Shown: positions 10,501 to 21,431 of the stretch, one piece after another
Numbering within the stretch: position 1 is the first letter of the stretch
How the letters are laid out: each line of letters begins with the position of its first letter
Source of the DNA: Ichthyophonus hoferi
Taxonomy: Eukaryota; Opisthokonta; Ichthyosporea; Ichthyophonida; Ichthyophonidae
Direction of reading: 5' to 3'
Length of the DNA stretch: 36,649 bases
Assembly: GCA_002751075.1 (NCBI GenBank)
Contig: NAOQ01000016.1
Span: 223,905-260,553, forward strand
Program-made: the position numbers and the translations under genes
Notes under the pieces: generated by a model
What the model saw: the letters and a program-made list of their open reading frames with translations, nothing else
What the model was told of the DNA's origin: nothing
Databases searched by the model: none

Positions 10501-12990
10501 TCATTGTAGAAAAAGTCTGTTTTATTCTTTCATTGAACCCATTCTCCTCAAGATGATGGGGGATGGTGGTCAGACAGGTAATCCCAAATTTCTCCAGATA
10601 TGATGAAACTATTACGTTCAGGTACACCGTTCTATTGTCAGTTAGCATTGTATCTATAGGCTTGTCATGTTACAGTAGCATAAATTTGATACTGTTTTAA
10701 AGTTCCAAATATATTTGACCTGTTTTTAAATATATATATTTTAGCATGGCGTGAGTATTTATTTGTGAATGTCACAACACACTTGAAGCCTGAATAGGAC
10801 CTGTTCCGTGATACAGCTAATTACGCGTGTATTCTTTTTTAGTACTCTAGTTTATTAGTCAGTTTTCTTTGGGTAAGGAATTTGTAGTCTTTGGACGTAC
10901 TGCAAGTTTCACAGTCCTTGTTCTTCTTGTCCAGCACCTTGTTGTTAAAAGTTGCCAATGCCAGAAACATGTTGACCAGACTTGTTTGTATGAACCCTAA
11001 ATGAAAAATCTTATAAGCCATTAGGCCTACATGAGCTTCTGGTTTTACTACTGTGGTAAGGGTTTGCTGATCAACCACCAAGTTGACATCCTAGTGTGTA
11101 AAGATTGGTTCTGTTTAACTGTAATTGCTTTCTACTTTTTCTGGTAGGATCCACAGAGCATTCAACCTGTAGATTGTGTCATTACTCTTGGTTCCTGTCA
11201 TCATAATTACTCTTTTTTGAAAAATTGTTGCTGTGTAATTATTGACCACAACCGTGATACCTTTTCCCTTCAATAGTAGAATTGAGAATAGGCTTACCTT
11301 GAAATCTGGCACACAGAGTACGTTTTCCAATTTAATGGGACTCGCTTTTTTGCCTATTCTAGCAGCTACTCATGCATTTTCAGATCCTAAAGCAAGGCGT
11401 TTCTGTCTGTTTCCCCACTGGATGTAGGATGTTCTTGGGATAAACGTGATGAAATCCTCTCTTCTGAAGTGGAATTGCCTTAATAAGCCACTGTCTAGTA
11501 AAAAACTTACATTTGACTCTCCTCCCTCTAGGTCTTCTTTATTTACATAGCCCATGCCCATATGTGAGATATCATACCTCACTGTATTGGCTGCATTGAA
11601 GGACTTCTTTCCTTTCTTACATTGGTTAAAGCTGCCACCCTATTTTTTCTTGACTGTGACTTAGGATTTTGATCCTTATGACGTATTGTCTGCTTTCTTA
11701 GGGGTTGTGGATGTTTATTTTCCTGACCCGTTTGTTAATAGGAGTTAATGCTGAATTTGCTGAATTTCTATATGATAGGGCACTAAGTTATTGAGTGTAA
11801 ATTTCTGGCATATCTCATATGTGGTATATTCACTGATGTAAAAGCACACACTAGGTTTGTGTTAGTATTCCTCCCTCGAGTTCTTTTGAGTTTTATTTTT
11901 CCATTTGGATTCCAGCTTGATGTATGTTGTTATATCTTTCACCTAGTTTCTTCAATGTACCACAATTTTTCGTAGCTTCATAAAAACCCTGATCTGGCTT
12001 TCCTAATGTGTTGGTTTCCAATAATAAACCGGTTTGGTGACAACATCTTGGTTATGCTGCTCCATGACCATTTTTTTGCGTCTTTTGTTGGCTGCCACTA
12101 GTCTTGTAATGTATTTATTGTTGCTTTCTGTAAGTTTCAGCAAGATCTCAAAGTACTTTAACATGTAGAGGGTCTGTTAAGCAGTATCCTTGCATCAAAC
12201 TAACTCTTCATGTCTTTTATGTGTAGAAAATAAAATGATTTTGCTCCAACCTGTTATCAGACATTACTTTGTTGAGTCTGTTGTGTAGAGGTAATATCTA
12301 ACCATTCTTCTTCAAGAGACACTCAGGTTGGGTTTTGGAGTTGTGGGATGGTTGGCTCATCCTTTATTACCTGAAGCGCCATAGAAACTTGCGTCTTATC
12401 CAAAATGTACTCAACCCATTTGATGTAGCTGATCCCATTTTAATTTTTCAAAAATATCTCTTCTTTAGAAATAAGAAGAGGGGTGATTGTCTTTGGAGCG
12501 CCCCCTAACTGCAGAGAGAGTTGTTGCATCATCTTTGCTGTGAAGACAGGTTGGCGTCCAGGAAATGACGGCTGAGGTGCCTGGATAAGTCCATGGCTCC
12601 GTCCACCTATGGTCGTCTGCTCCCTTGGCATAATATTATATGTATTTTGTTGAGTGGAGCTTTCAGTAAAAGTGCTTTTAAATTGCAGGACCTCAGTAAC
12701 CTGTAATAATTTGTTGTGGCCTCAGAGAACTCCTCCTCAGATTCTCTGGTCAACAGTCAATTCTTTACTTTGTTATTTTCTTCATATTTGATTACACTAG
12801 CCTCTTAACTTGGGAAGTTGTGAAAAAGCTGTCTTGAGATGTGTTGATTGTAACTTGATTCTGGAGAGAAGTGAATCTTTAGCTTCTTCTTCTCCTTAGT
12901 GATTCTGGATCACAACTTTTCTGCTGTTGCAAAAATGGTTTTCCTTTTGTATCTTCTAATCATTTGATCATTTGTCATGGATTCTTTTTA
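7600..12990 (-). mobile_element. Ty1/copia family A gag-pol, old broken copy
   Basis: Read right to left it has the order typical of copia: gag (12990 to about 11700); protease with the LLDSG motif (near 11500); the pre-integrase segment (ENVLCVPDFKVSLFSI, near 11320); the integrase zinc region with CETC (near 10910); the integrase core with ENGFNERIKQ (near 10540); reverse transcriptase (about 9100-8400, with VGAYFNGNCEEKIYLPQPEG and a YID-type active-site segment); and RNase H ending in an ILTKALAP motif (near 7640). It is badly broken, with dozens of breaks by eye, and is interrupted by an opposite-strand fragment at about 9360-9830. The age is clearly old. The several open frames listed from it are only fragments. 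Confidence 0.85.
9360..9830 (+). mobile_element. Family A LTR plus gag start inserted in the larger element
   Basis: This plus-strand stretch carries the family A U3/R motif (CAACAACTATATAAC, then GACTTACTCTGGATCCCGAT). It is followed by a gag leader resembling 34640-34740 (shared GCAACT, AAATTGG and GGTAAGAAGAAA-like blocks). It lies in reverse orientation inside the pol of the minus-strand element, so it arrived later. It is a 5'-end piece only. Confidence 0.6.
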
Positions 12991-12999
12991 AAAATAGGA

Positions 13000-13780
13000 C
13001 TAGTATAGAGGTTACTGAGTTCTATGGAGAGATTGTCATTTGGTAATCTATAAACTAAAACACTCAATTATTCCTACTCAAGTTTACGTTGTTGATCAAA
13101 AGTTATAGAAGCTCTCAATTTCTTACCAGCTGATGTATTATATACGTGATAACCACATAATATAAATATGGCTGCAGATATACAGTTAGGATATTGTTGA
13201 TATCAGAAGAAGCAACACTAGACTTAACTAGTTGGCCTTATAGAAAAAGATCTGGATTATATACTTCAACCTCATTAAAAACTATAAAAATAATGTTACG
13301 AGATACAAAAATACATTGAATTATGGAATATGACCTTTTATAACCAGTACTAATAATATTTTGTTTATACTATTAAGCAGTTCTTTTATTATTTTTGAAG
13401 CCTTTTCTTAAATTTCTTTTGCTCAAAATCCAATTTTGAATGAATTAACCAATAAATCTATATTTAAAGACTTAATTGGCTTTCAAATATTAAGTTCAGC
13501 TGTTCTATTGAATTCTAATAAACTAAGCAGTAACTGATGGATACTTAACTAATATGTGATTAGTTGAATGCTATTAACATAAGCTATTCTATAAGTTGAT
13601 TAAATTATCAACCATGTAACACCAAACTTCGATCTAATTAGTAGCATTAATTATTTGCAGACCCCCTAACAATATTAGCCATGAGCAAATGCTTTTTCTT
13701 TTCTAGTAATAGGCAAATATAATACCAATAAATAAAGGACTGAACCACAAAATTGCATTAAATGCTTTGGTTCTAACAAT
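13000..13780. other. AT-rich segment between gag start and LTR of family A
   Basis: No coding sequence recognised. In the left-hand copy the gag start lies almost directly beside the LTR (6850/6880), whereas here about 780 bases intervene, so this is probably inserted sequence. Part of it (about 13130-13330) weakly resembles 6000-6180. Confidence 0.35.
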
Positions 13781-13784
13781 TTTC

Positions 13785-14050
13785 TTCATTCTATTGGGTC
13801 ATTACTTTACAAATATTTATTAGTTTTACTTATACTTTAACTTTATACCACACAACCTGAAATCAAATCTAGATTAAGTATGGGTATGCTAGTTATAGAG
13901 TTGCTGCACTGTGCCCAGCCAAACTGATCACATCATTGTTGCACATGTGTAAGCACATTACCCTATAATACCTCAATGCAACTATTCTGTAACATGTTCT
14001 TAGCAGCAAGTTGTCCAATTAGTATTTAAAGAATTATTCAGATATGGTTT
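13785..14050 (-). mobile_element. Family A copia LTR, right-hand copy, truncated
   Basis: This is the counterpart of 6880-7145, with the same order of motifs: GGTCATTACTTTACAAA, TAAGTATGGGTATGCT, TTGCACATGTGTAAGCACATT and GTAACATGTTCTTA. Homology stops abruptly near 14045, where the unrelated duplicated segment at 14070 begins. The divergence from the left copy implies considerable age. Confidence 0.6.
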
Positions 14051-14069
14051 ACAAGTATCTCTTGCTGGA

Positions 14070-14400
14070 CTAGCAATAGAGACAGAGCTTAGCTCTGATC
14101 TACTTTCAATAGAAGGATGAGATAAGTTTAATGTAAGAGAAAAAGTATATGTTGTTATATCTTTAGCTGTCTAAAGCTTTCTTCTACAAATTAAGGAAAG
14201 ACTTCTGCCTTAACATGTTTAGGTGCGTTTGTGGTAATAGCACAGTGTGAAAAATCAGTGAGAGATGCTAAGGCTGGTTGTATGTAACAGTTATTATAAC
14301 CTTCGAAAGTAACTAAACACTTTTTAGTATTTTTAATTAGAGGGTGATTTGAACACTGACGGTTATAAAAACATGAAAATAAAGAACTAGACATTAAAAT
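14070..14400 (-). other. Duplicated unknown coding-like segment, copy 1
   Basis: The minus strand has an open stretch of 67 codons (14394-14191) with QCSNHPLIK, a KKCLV segment and FSHCAITTNAPKHVKAE. The same pattern of Cys, His and Pro recurs in copy 2 at 14600-14945, so the protein reading, and not only the DNA, appears to have been kept. I do not recognise the family. It lies between family A and family B retroelement pieces and could be part of either element or a captured host exon. Confidence 0.4.
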
Positions 14401-14429
14401 AAAATAAAATTGTTATAGAATACAGGTTC

Positions 14430-14595
14430 TTAACACGGTGCATAACTGTAGCTTTATGTCTCACTAAATATACTAGATAATTCCTGATGACATTAAGAAG
14501 TGACTGTAACATGGCACCTATAAAATTCTGTGGAAGTTCAATTGACCTGTCCACAGTTTTTTGGGATCTCTAATTGATTTTTGTAAATAACCGTT
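14430..14595 (-). mobile_element. Family B 3'-end piece joined to repeat G leader remnant
   Basis: Positions 14460-14530 match 21930-21990 and 32500-32570 (CTGATGACATT, GTGACTGT, ATGGCACC), which is the region just before the family B polypurine tract. Positions 14540-14575 resemble the G-repeat leader (TTGACCTGTCCACAG and GGGATC, on the plus strand). The same pairing occurs at 32400-32660. Confidence 0.45.
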
Positions 14596-14599
14596 GATT

Positions 14600-14945
14600 T
14601 TTTTGGACTAGCGTTAGTAGTAGCTAATTGACTTGATCTACTTTCTATAGAAGGCAATGTAGAAAAAGGCGTATATGTTGGCTCTATCTCTAGATGTCTA
14701 TTAGGATTATATTCAGCTATTAATGAAGGGGAATTCCTACTTTAGTTCGTTTAGGTGCAATACTGCTTATAGCACAGTGTGTACAATTAGTAAGAGGCGC
14801 CATATTGCTATGTAGATCTTAACTGTTGTCAATATTTAATGCTAGTATGCAGTTCTCTGACTTTTGAATAAGTGAAAGATCTGAACACTGATTATTGTAT
14901 GTGAATGCTAACGGTGGACTAAACATTACAAAAATGATGTAATAG
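14600..14945 (-). other. Duplicated unknown coding-like segment, copy 2
   Basis: This is the direct repeat of 14070-14400. The minus-strand reading keeps NNQCSDLSLI, ENCIL, LTNCTHCAI and IAPKRTK in register with copy 1. On the plus strand GATCTACTTTC, ATAGAAGG, GTTTAGGTGC and TAGCACAGTGTG are shared. Divergence is well over 20% by eye. It is broken in the reading that matches copy 1. Confidence 0.4.
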
Positions 14946-15316
14946 TCATATATCTATATATAGTGCAAAGATTTGTGCATATATGTTACGAGTATTTCAT
15001 ATTTTTACCAATAGACCGTATCTCTGGGAACAGCCGGGGCTTCATTAGTTATTTTGGTTTACATTTATACTTGTCTTATTTTAACCAGATAATCCAATAC
15101 CAATATATCCGTCCTATATAGCTAACTACCTCATTGGTGTAACTGCTTATATACTATGTATTGACGAATCAATTTGCCAGGTTGAAAAACATTATGCAAT
15201 GAACTAATATTGAACCGCAATCATTTATCTGCTTATTATTTGGGCTTTAATCGAGCCTACTTATGCATCTGTGGTTAACGATCTTGTAACAGCAGCTAAT
15301 GTAAAAAAACTAAAGA

Positions 15317-15660
15317 CATGGGTCTGGCACCAGCTCTGGCACTGGCATTGTTCTAGGCCCTGGCTCTAGCTCTGGCACCAGCACTGGCTTTGGCCTTGTT
15401 TTAGGCCCTGGCGTCTGGCGTTTGAGATAATATGTGGGCGTTGCCCAGTTATTTGTACATTTCCCTGGTGTGACTTTGATGCTGGAAATGTTGATAGTTC
15501 AAATGCAGATTGGAATACAGTGTGTAGGTGTAATAAAATTGATTCTCCACACGTAGACACGTAGAAGTCAATGTATGGATATAGGATTAGGATGAAGCGT
15601 TTTAGTCATTTTTGGATCAACTATTTAATAAAATTATTAGGTTTTGTGGCCATGACAAAC
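15317..15660 (-). mobile_element. Family B gag start with a GQ-rich repeat (fossil)
   Basis: On the minus strand, after the primer site at 15683-15673, this reads as a gag start with FPASKSHQGNV, matched by FPASKRHQSYV in the copy at 22060-22330. It runs into a 10-12 bp minisatellite (15317-15415, CTGGCACCAG-like units) that reads as a Gln/Gly-rich repeat. The copy is broken. Confidence 0.5.
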
Positions 15661-15683
15661 TATTTAAGCTTTCTCTGCTACCA

Positions 15684-15975
15684 TGTTGGGAGTAATAAGT
15701 AGACTGGAGTGTTCCTGTAACCTATATTTGTTTAAAAGGAGAGAGAATACCGAATTAAGAGGGGTTAAGACGTGTCCCTTTGCATACATAAAGTGCAGAT
15801 ATGCCAATATATGTGTTTCAATATTAAGCAAGTCAGCAGGACTTTTATTAGGCAGGATGCCTATGCAATGTGTTATCGGACCCCAGAACGTACGATCTGA
15901 AATGGCTTATTACATGGTCGCAGGGCCTCAGCCATTAGCTGGTTCAATTTGGTTCGATCATCTTGTGACATGGCT
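15684..15975 (-). mobile_element. Family B LTR, partial, with initiator-tRNA primer site
   Basis: On the plus strand it begins TGTTGGGAGTAATAAG and matches 22340-22620, 21432-21700 and 31998-32280. On the minus strand the LTR ends in CCCAACA and is followed at 15683-15673 by TGGTAGCAGAG. That 11-base site is the complement of the 3' end (CTCTGCTACCA) of animal initiator tRNA-Met, which fixes the orientation as minus. The right end of the LTR is lost near 15975. The plus-strand open frame 15683-15994 is only LTR sequence. Confidence 0.65.
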
Positions 15976-17030
15976 TTTGCATCTTGCCCAATAGTGATTG
16001 ACAAATTATGATCATTCCATTAATCAGAAAAAATACGAGTTCAACTAGCCTATATAATTTTTTTTCTGTTTTTTAATAATATAAGCCCATGCGTATGAAT
16101 GACACGCGTTTTTTAGAATTTCTGGTTTCTTTCTTTATAGCACTTTTTTAATATATTCACGCTGCATAACTATTCTTTTAATTGCATCCTAATTGTGTAC
16201 GACATAACATTTACATGTGTTTATTGGACAGCCATTACGTGATATATTATCGCCCAATCCGTAATCAACGGGATTACGATTCCCAATTCAAATTCAAGAC
16301 ACAGATTACCCAATAGGGAATACCTTTAGGCCGGACATCAATATTAGTTCCATATTTTGGTCGAAATAGAAACGGTCATATAAATTCTTATTGGTTAATG
16401 TGTTTCCCATGAGACCAGTAAGACCCACTAAATTTACTTGATCATAACCTCAAGTTAATTCGTCAAGTGGTCCAGTGTATGTGTTCTTATATGGATGACT
16501 TTGTAGCTAATTTCCGCATCATTAGTCTAGTTGCTCACTTTCGGTTAATCTACGTCTTTGAAGCAACTATTGGACCAATCATTTCACGATCCACTTATTA
16601 ATAGCATGTCGGTTTTACCACGTGTTCCTTTGGAGTTGTTGGGTTTTGCAACATACTACAATAGCCTAGGCTACTCATACTCTGTCCTGGTAATTATCAA
16701 TTTGAAAAGCGTTCTTATAAGTGAAAAAAACCCGTCTTGTTTTGATGATTTGTGGCAAACCAATTTCAGTTTTGTACAAGTTTAGATGTATGTATAATCT
16801 AAAGTAAATAATATATTATCCTGCTAATTTACGGTCACTAGACCTACTATAGATTGCTGTATTATTTACCATCAACAATATATATAAACCCATATGTATC
16901 CCTTCCTGCCCTAGCTAAAGTTAAAATCTATTTTCCAGAACTAGTATAATTACATATCATACTAGATCCAATACACTCAAAGCAACCATTAATAGTAAAA
17001 TAGTATATTTTATTTCAGTAATCATATAAA
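15976..17030. other. Spacer, CCAAT-rich, no firm gene
   Basis: CCAAT or ATTGG occurs seven times in about 390 bases (16201-16600). An open frame at 16558-16785 (plus) contains SMSVLPRVPLELLGFATYY and ends near a possible GTAATT donor, but it lacks an ATG start at its head and has no partner exon. Nothing else is seen. Confidence 0.4.
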
Positions 17031-17389
17031 CTTATTAGTAAAGCAACTTATATGAACACTTAATTGTCTTATACTCAGTCATCACAGATGAACACGGAAT
17101 TATCGTTTTATAATTAAAAATAAATGTAAAAAATATAGTAATAAAAGCTAAAAAGATGAATGTCTTAAAATATTGGTAACCACATGTGCATATTTGTTTT
17201 AGTACACAACAATATATAGATATAATATAGTGCACAACAAAATAAATATTTCTAGTCTTGAACGGTAGGTATTATAATGAAGGCATGGAAATCTGCTGTC
17301 TGTCTAATTTTCAACAACCTTGGCTATAGCTTCCAGATTGTGTTAAAAAAACTACATGCATACGCTACAACATGTTTATGTGCATGCAT

Positions 17390-17662
17390 TTACGACACCC
17401 TTGGGAGCACCATAACTTCTTCTGCCAATACTTGTGCAATGTCTTTATACCCGGACTCCAATGACAAGATCCTCTTAATCGCTCTACGACTCTTTGTCTT
17501 GTTCATGTTCATGTTATTATCAGCTGTAGTCAGAGTTGAACTCATTAATCCGGTGCTCTCTGCTTCCTCTATCAAAGCCTGAGTAATATCAGTATAAAAA
17601 CTAAGGCTGTACCGACTCACAGGGGAAGTGGAGTGCTCGGAGGTAGTTGTAGTAGTAACCAT
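17390..17662 (-). CDS. Possible small protein gene, 90 residues, unrecognised
   Basis: This is an intact frame from ATG at 17662 to TAA at 17390, clearly richer in G+C than its flanks and using mixed codons. The product starts with a Thr/Ser-rich stretch. It continues with an acidic helix (DITQALIEEAESTG), an Asn/Met/Lys-rich linker (NNMNMNKTKSRRAIKRI), and a helix containing GYKDIAQVLAEEV. There is no signal peptide or membrane segment. The last codons contain a possible donor (GTAAAT at 17392), which would join in phase to a short downstream piece reading QTADFHAFIIIPTVQD, so it could also be the first exon of a slightly longer gene. I know no family for it. Confidence 0.4.
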   Translation of the reverse strand: MVTTTTTSEHSTSPVSRYSLSFYTDITQALIEEAESTGLMSSTLTTADNNMNMNKTKSRRAIKRILSLESGYKDIAQVLAEEVMVLPRVS

Positions 17663-17893
17663 ATTTTAAATTTTTTTAGAACGAAATGGGTTATGCATAA
17701 AAGCTACTAGATGTTTTTATCTATTGTATCGAATTCCACACGTCTCACGTGGAGTTTTACACTTTGACAATAGGATATAATTTTCTTAGTAGTTTCAAAC
17801 CAAAAACGATAGCCGAACCAGAAAACTAAGCTACTTATTGTTTATTTGTTTATTTATATACTGCCGCATCAAAGCACTGAGCCCATTGCTCGA

Positions 17894-18010
17894 TTATCCC
17901 CTATAGTATTGGTCAAGGCACGTCCAATGAAGATAGGGCAGATCCTCACTGGGAATATCCTGGCTCTGGCCGTCAGCCAGCAACTGCGCAATAACTGCAT
18001 TCTCCAAGTT
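17894..18010 (-). other. GC-rich exon-like island, unrecognised
   Basis: About 117 bases near 50% G+C stand in a roughly one-third G+C background. The minus strand is open and reads VIAQLLADGQSQDIPSEDLP and then HWTCLDQYYRG before a stop. A weak 3' splice site (GAGAATGCAG) lies just inside. The plus strand is also open over this piece. It may be an orphan exon or a relic of an element. Confidence 0.25.
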
Positions 18011-18029
18011 TTAACAACCGTATAAACCT

Positions 18030-19340
18030 ACTCCTTAACTTCTACTGGCGTGTTTAGTTATGAAAAACATGTCTCGGCATATTTTTAATCTGCAATACGT
18101 GTACGTGAAGGAAAACGTTAAAAAAACCCTTAATTCTAATTTGATATAGTTCACAAGGATTAGTCGCCCTGTCCCTACCTATTTCCGCTCTAGGGATATG
18201 TAAGGGTTCTAGTTAAATTAATATACTACGATATATGCCATCATACACAATATCGTACATACTATGATACATACTGTCATACATATTATCATACATGCTA
18301 ACATAGCATAGTATATTCTATAGTCGTAAGATAGGCAGTAAATTTTTCAATGTCACACGTGCAAGTGCGTACATTCCTGACTATACGCCAATTATTATTA
18401 TTTTGTTATTATTACTTACTGTAAATGATCATGCAATAATTTATTTATTAATTAATTATTAATTTTATATTATAAATTTTAAATGCATAATATAATTTAT
18501 TGTAAATTTTAAACGTAAGATGAATTATGATATAATAATAATACTAATAATAATATAATACCAAATACACTATATACGTATACATATACACACGTGAGTA
18601 AAGATCAGACAGATAAACATATAACAAAATTTTATGTTACCTAATCAAATGGCATATAGACTGATTTAGAAATCTTTTATTGGCGGCCATAACGCAATGA
18701 TCTTATTTGTATCTTACAAAATATTAAACCACATTCTATATGACATTATACTATGCTCTATTGTATTCTGTATTATTTTATGTTATATTACATTATATTT
18801 TATTATACAATATTATATTACATTATATTATGTTACATTATATTATACCATATTACATTATATTATACCATACAATATTATATTCTATTATATTATATTA
18901 TACTCTGTTTTCATAGATGTATTATTAATAGCCCAACATTCACTGGGGCATTACATAGGCTCTTCAGCTTCAAAGTTCTGACTTCTATTCACCAATAACC
19001 TCATTTAGATTAAACGTGGCGGGTTCGGCTTAGACACGTTTCATCCAAGAATCCACCAGACACGAGTTCGTCTTGAGGATATATATTTCGTTGTATTTCT
19101 TATTTTTCCTTTCCTTGTATACAAGTTGAGTAGAAGATATATATACTATACTGATGATAAAAATAAACGTCGCGTACATGTGGTTGTGTACGTAATGCTA
19201 AGCTTTTCGTAGTCGCTTGGAACATACTTACTACTTACTGGTTATGTTGCTAGTTATGCCTCTCATTTGATTTAACAAGCTTCTATCATTTGCTGTAGTG
19301 AACTATGCACTATTAAGAAATAAATCCGATTCAAATCGAA
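18030..19340. other. AT-rich spacer with simple repeats, no gene seen
   Basis: The stretch includes a degenerate CATACTATGATA repeat at 18230-18310 and a long TTATATTACATTATA-type tract at about 18750-18905. That tract generates two long plus-strand frames with no information content. No exon is recognised. Confidence 0.6.
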
Positions 19341-19369
19341 TCTGATCCAATGGGGGTGATTCGTAAGGT

Positions 19370-21430
19370 CAAAGCTTCTTCGCTTGTGTGGGGTAAATTC
19401 TTGAAGTCGTATTTGGTATGCTCAATTGCAAGCGTAGTTTCCTCCACTGAAGCCCTGAAACACTTAGAAAATCATCCACATAGCAACATAGTGCTAGAAG
19501 CTTGGTGACTGTGCAAGATATATATAACGGGGGTCTTTGTCCACCAGATGCATTTCTTGGGTCTGTAGGAAGGATCTAGTGTCCCATTCCATCTAAGTCC
19601 GTTTACATACAGGCCATAGAGGCGCTTTGATAGTTTGAATATCCATCTTTGGTTGTCGGAGTCCCCCCTTGGTGGGGGTTGGAGCATGTAGACTGAACCT
19701 GGAAACACAATATAGAGATAGGCAGAACAGATATTAAGTTAATATGTTTGTATTGACGAGTAGTTACGATTGCAATTAGGATCCGAACTGTAATGAAGCT
19801 GACTACTGGAGAAAATATGTTGGCAAAATCTCTGTTCTTTGTCTCCATGCTGCCTTCTGCAGAGATACTGGCCTTGTGTAGTGTGATTGCCCCGATGTGG
19901 TCAAGTCTTCTGTGGTAGACCCATATACTTTATAGATTTGTGGTGAGTTCATTATACATAGCATTGATCCAAGACATTTTGCCTTGGGAACACATTGTCT
20001 CCTTGTGGTTCTCATGGTCCGCAAACTCTGTTGATGGGAGATAAGGAAGTGGTGGCCGATGTGCTTGTCATTATATTTGCTAATGGTTGGTGTTTACCGT
20101 ATGTTTAGCTGTGGCATGTTGTGGATGGTGCATAGTGGCTGTGGTAATGTGTTTCGAAATCTGCATTGGATTCAGTATAACGATTTAGGCCCCCTCTCAT
20201 CAGGGCGAGAAAATTTGGGCACTGGCACAAAAGAATTATGGGATTGGTGGTGACCTTGGCGGAGATATAGGAATAGGGGTGTTTGGGGTAAAATCTATAT
20301 GAAACTCTGCATTCTCAGGGAGTAGGGGAATATGTACCGATTCATTGTTCGATGAAATGATATTATCAGTGATGGTGCAAGTGGAATCAGAATCCGATCG
20401 AAAAAGATCACTGGTGAATGTTTGAAAATGTATGTTATGAGGAAAAATATCTTTGATGAATATGCAGTTGCGGCGGATGGAGGTTCAGTGAAGCTTGCAA
20501 TCTAAGATGATCCAACTATTAATGCTGGCGGAGTAGCTAAGTAAATATGCCTCCCAGTTGCATATGTTGAAGTATGTGGCCAGCATAATGTAAATTTAGA
20601 GTTCTTGGTGGCAGGATCAGTTCTGTAATAAAGTTTGCACTTGAAAATGCATAGATAGTGAACCAGAGCGGGTATGCAATGCCAAAAGGAATGAGGAGTT
20701 TGATTAATTGATAGGGAGGTGGTTGGCATTAAGTTATGAGTGAACACTGCAGCCCAGATGACGTAATAATATTAAATATGAAGGGCATTAGCAGCGTTCA
20801 TGGAAGCCCTGGCCATGGTGATAATGGCTTGATTCATGTTCCCCGAAAGACCGTCTGATTGAGGTGTGTGTATGGCAAGGTGACGCAATGTTGAATTCTC
20901 CCAGATGTGAGTTAATCAAGAAAAAATGTAGATATGCTTTCTGTGCCTTGATTGATGTATAAGGTAGCAATACGGAGAGGACCATGTTTAGCGTGGGATG
21001 CCTCTATAAATTGGCAAAAGAAGGTGGGTACATTGATTTTGCAATGCGCAAAATCATCAATAAAAAATTTGAAACAGTAGAACCCATCGATCGAAAGATG
21101 TATGAAGGGGACCAACCACATCGTTGTAAAAGGTTTCTAATGGACGATTGACACGCGTATGACGTATGGGAAGGAGCTCACTACAATTTTGTTTGCAGCA
21201 CAAGTATCATATGGGTCAATCTTTGGGATCGTAATGTTGTAAAGTTTTTTGAATGTGGTTAGATATTTTGGTGAGCAGCGCATGAACTGGGAGTGTTACA
21301 TAGTGTTTTATTTTTGTGCTGTCCAGGTAAAGGAAACTATTGGAAATAAAGAAGTTGCTGAGAGTATGGCTGTATCTGTCAATAAAATGGGTGTGGCTGT
21401 CAAGATTATCGTTTGGTGATGGACGGTTGT
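19370..21430 (-). mobile_element. Ty1/copia pol fragment (element D)
   Basis: Read right to left: pre-integrase segment, integrase (a VVGP-type start near 21120, then YCFKFFIDDF near 21060), and reverse transcriptase (FSPVVSFITVRILIAIVTTR near 19800, then KLSKRLYGL near 19620). Its left end is lost inside reverse transcriptase. On the right it stops abruptly at about 21430, where a family B LTR begins, so it may be the pol of a family B element or an unrelated host of the B insertion. It is broken, with many breaks and no long reading frame left. Confidence 0.75.
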
Positions 21431-21431
21431 A

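Noticed and set aside
15683-15994. 103-codon plus-strand frame
   Set aside because: The sequence is a family B LTR shared with three other places; the frame is not kept in them.
16558-16785. 75-codon plus-strand frame
   Set aside because: No ATG at its head, no partner exon and no similarity known; kept only as a note in the spacer entry.
18697-18998. Two long plus-strand frames rich in Ile, Tyr and Leu
   Set aside because: Products of the TTATATTACATTATA simple repeat.
20059-20253. 64-codon plus-strand frame
   Set aside because: Antisense shadow of the copia pol fragment D on the minus strand.
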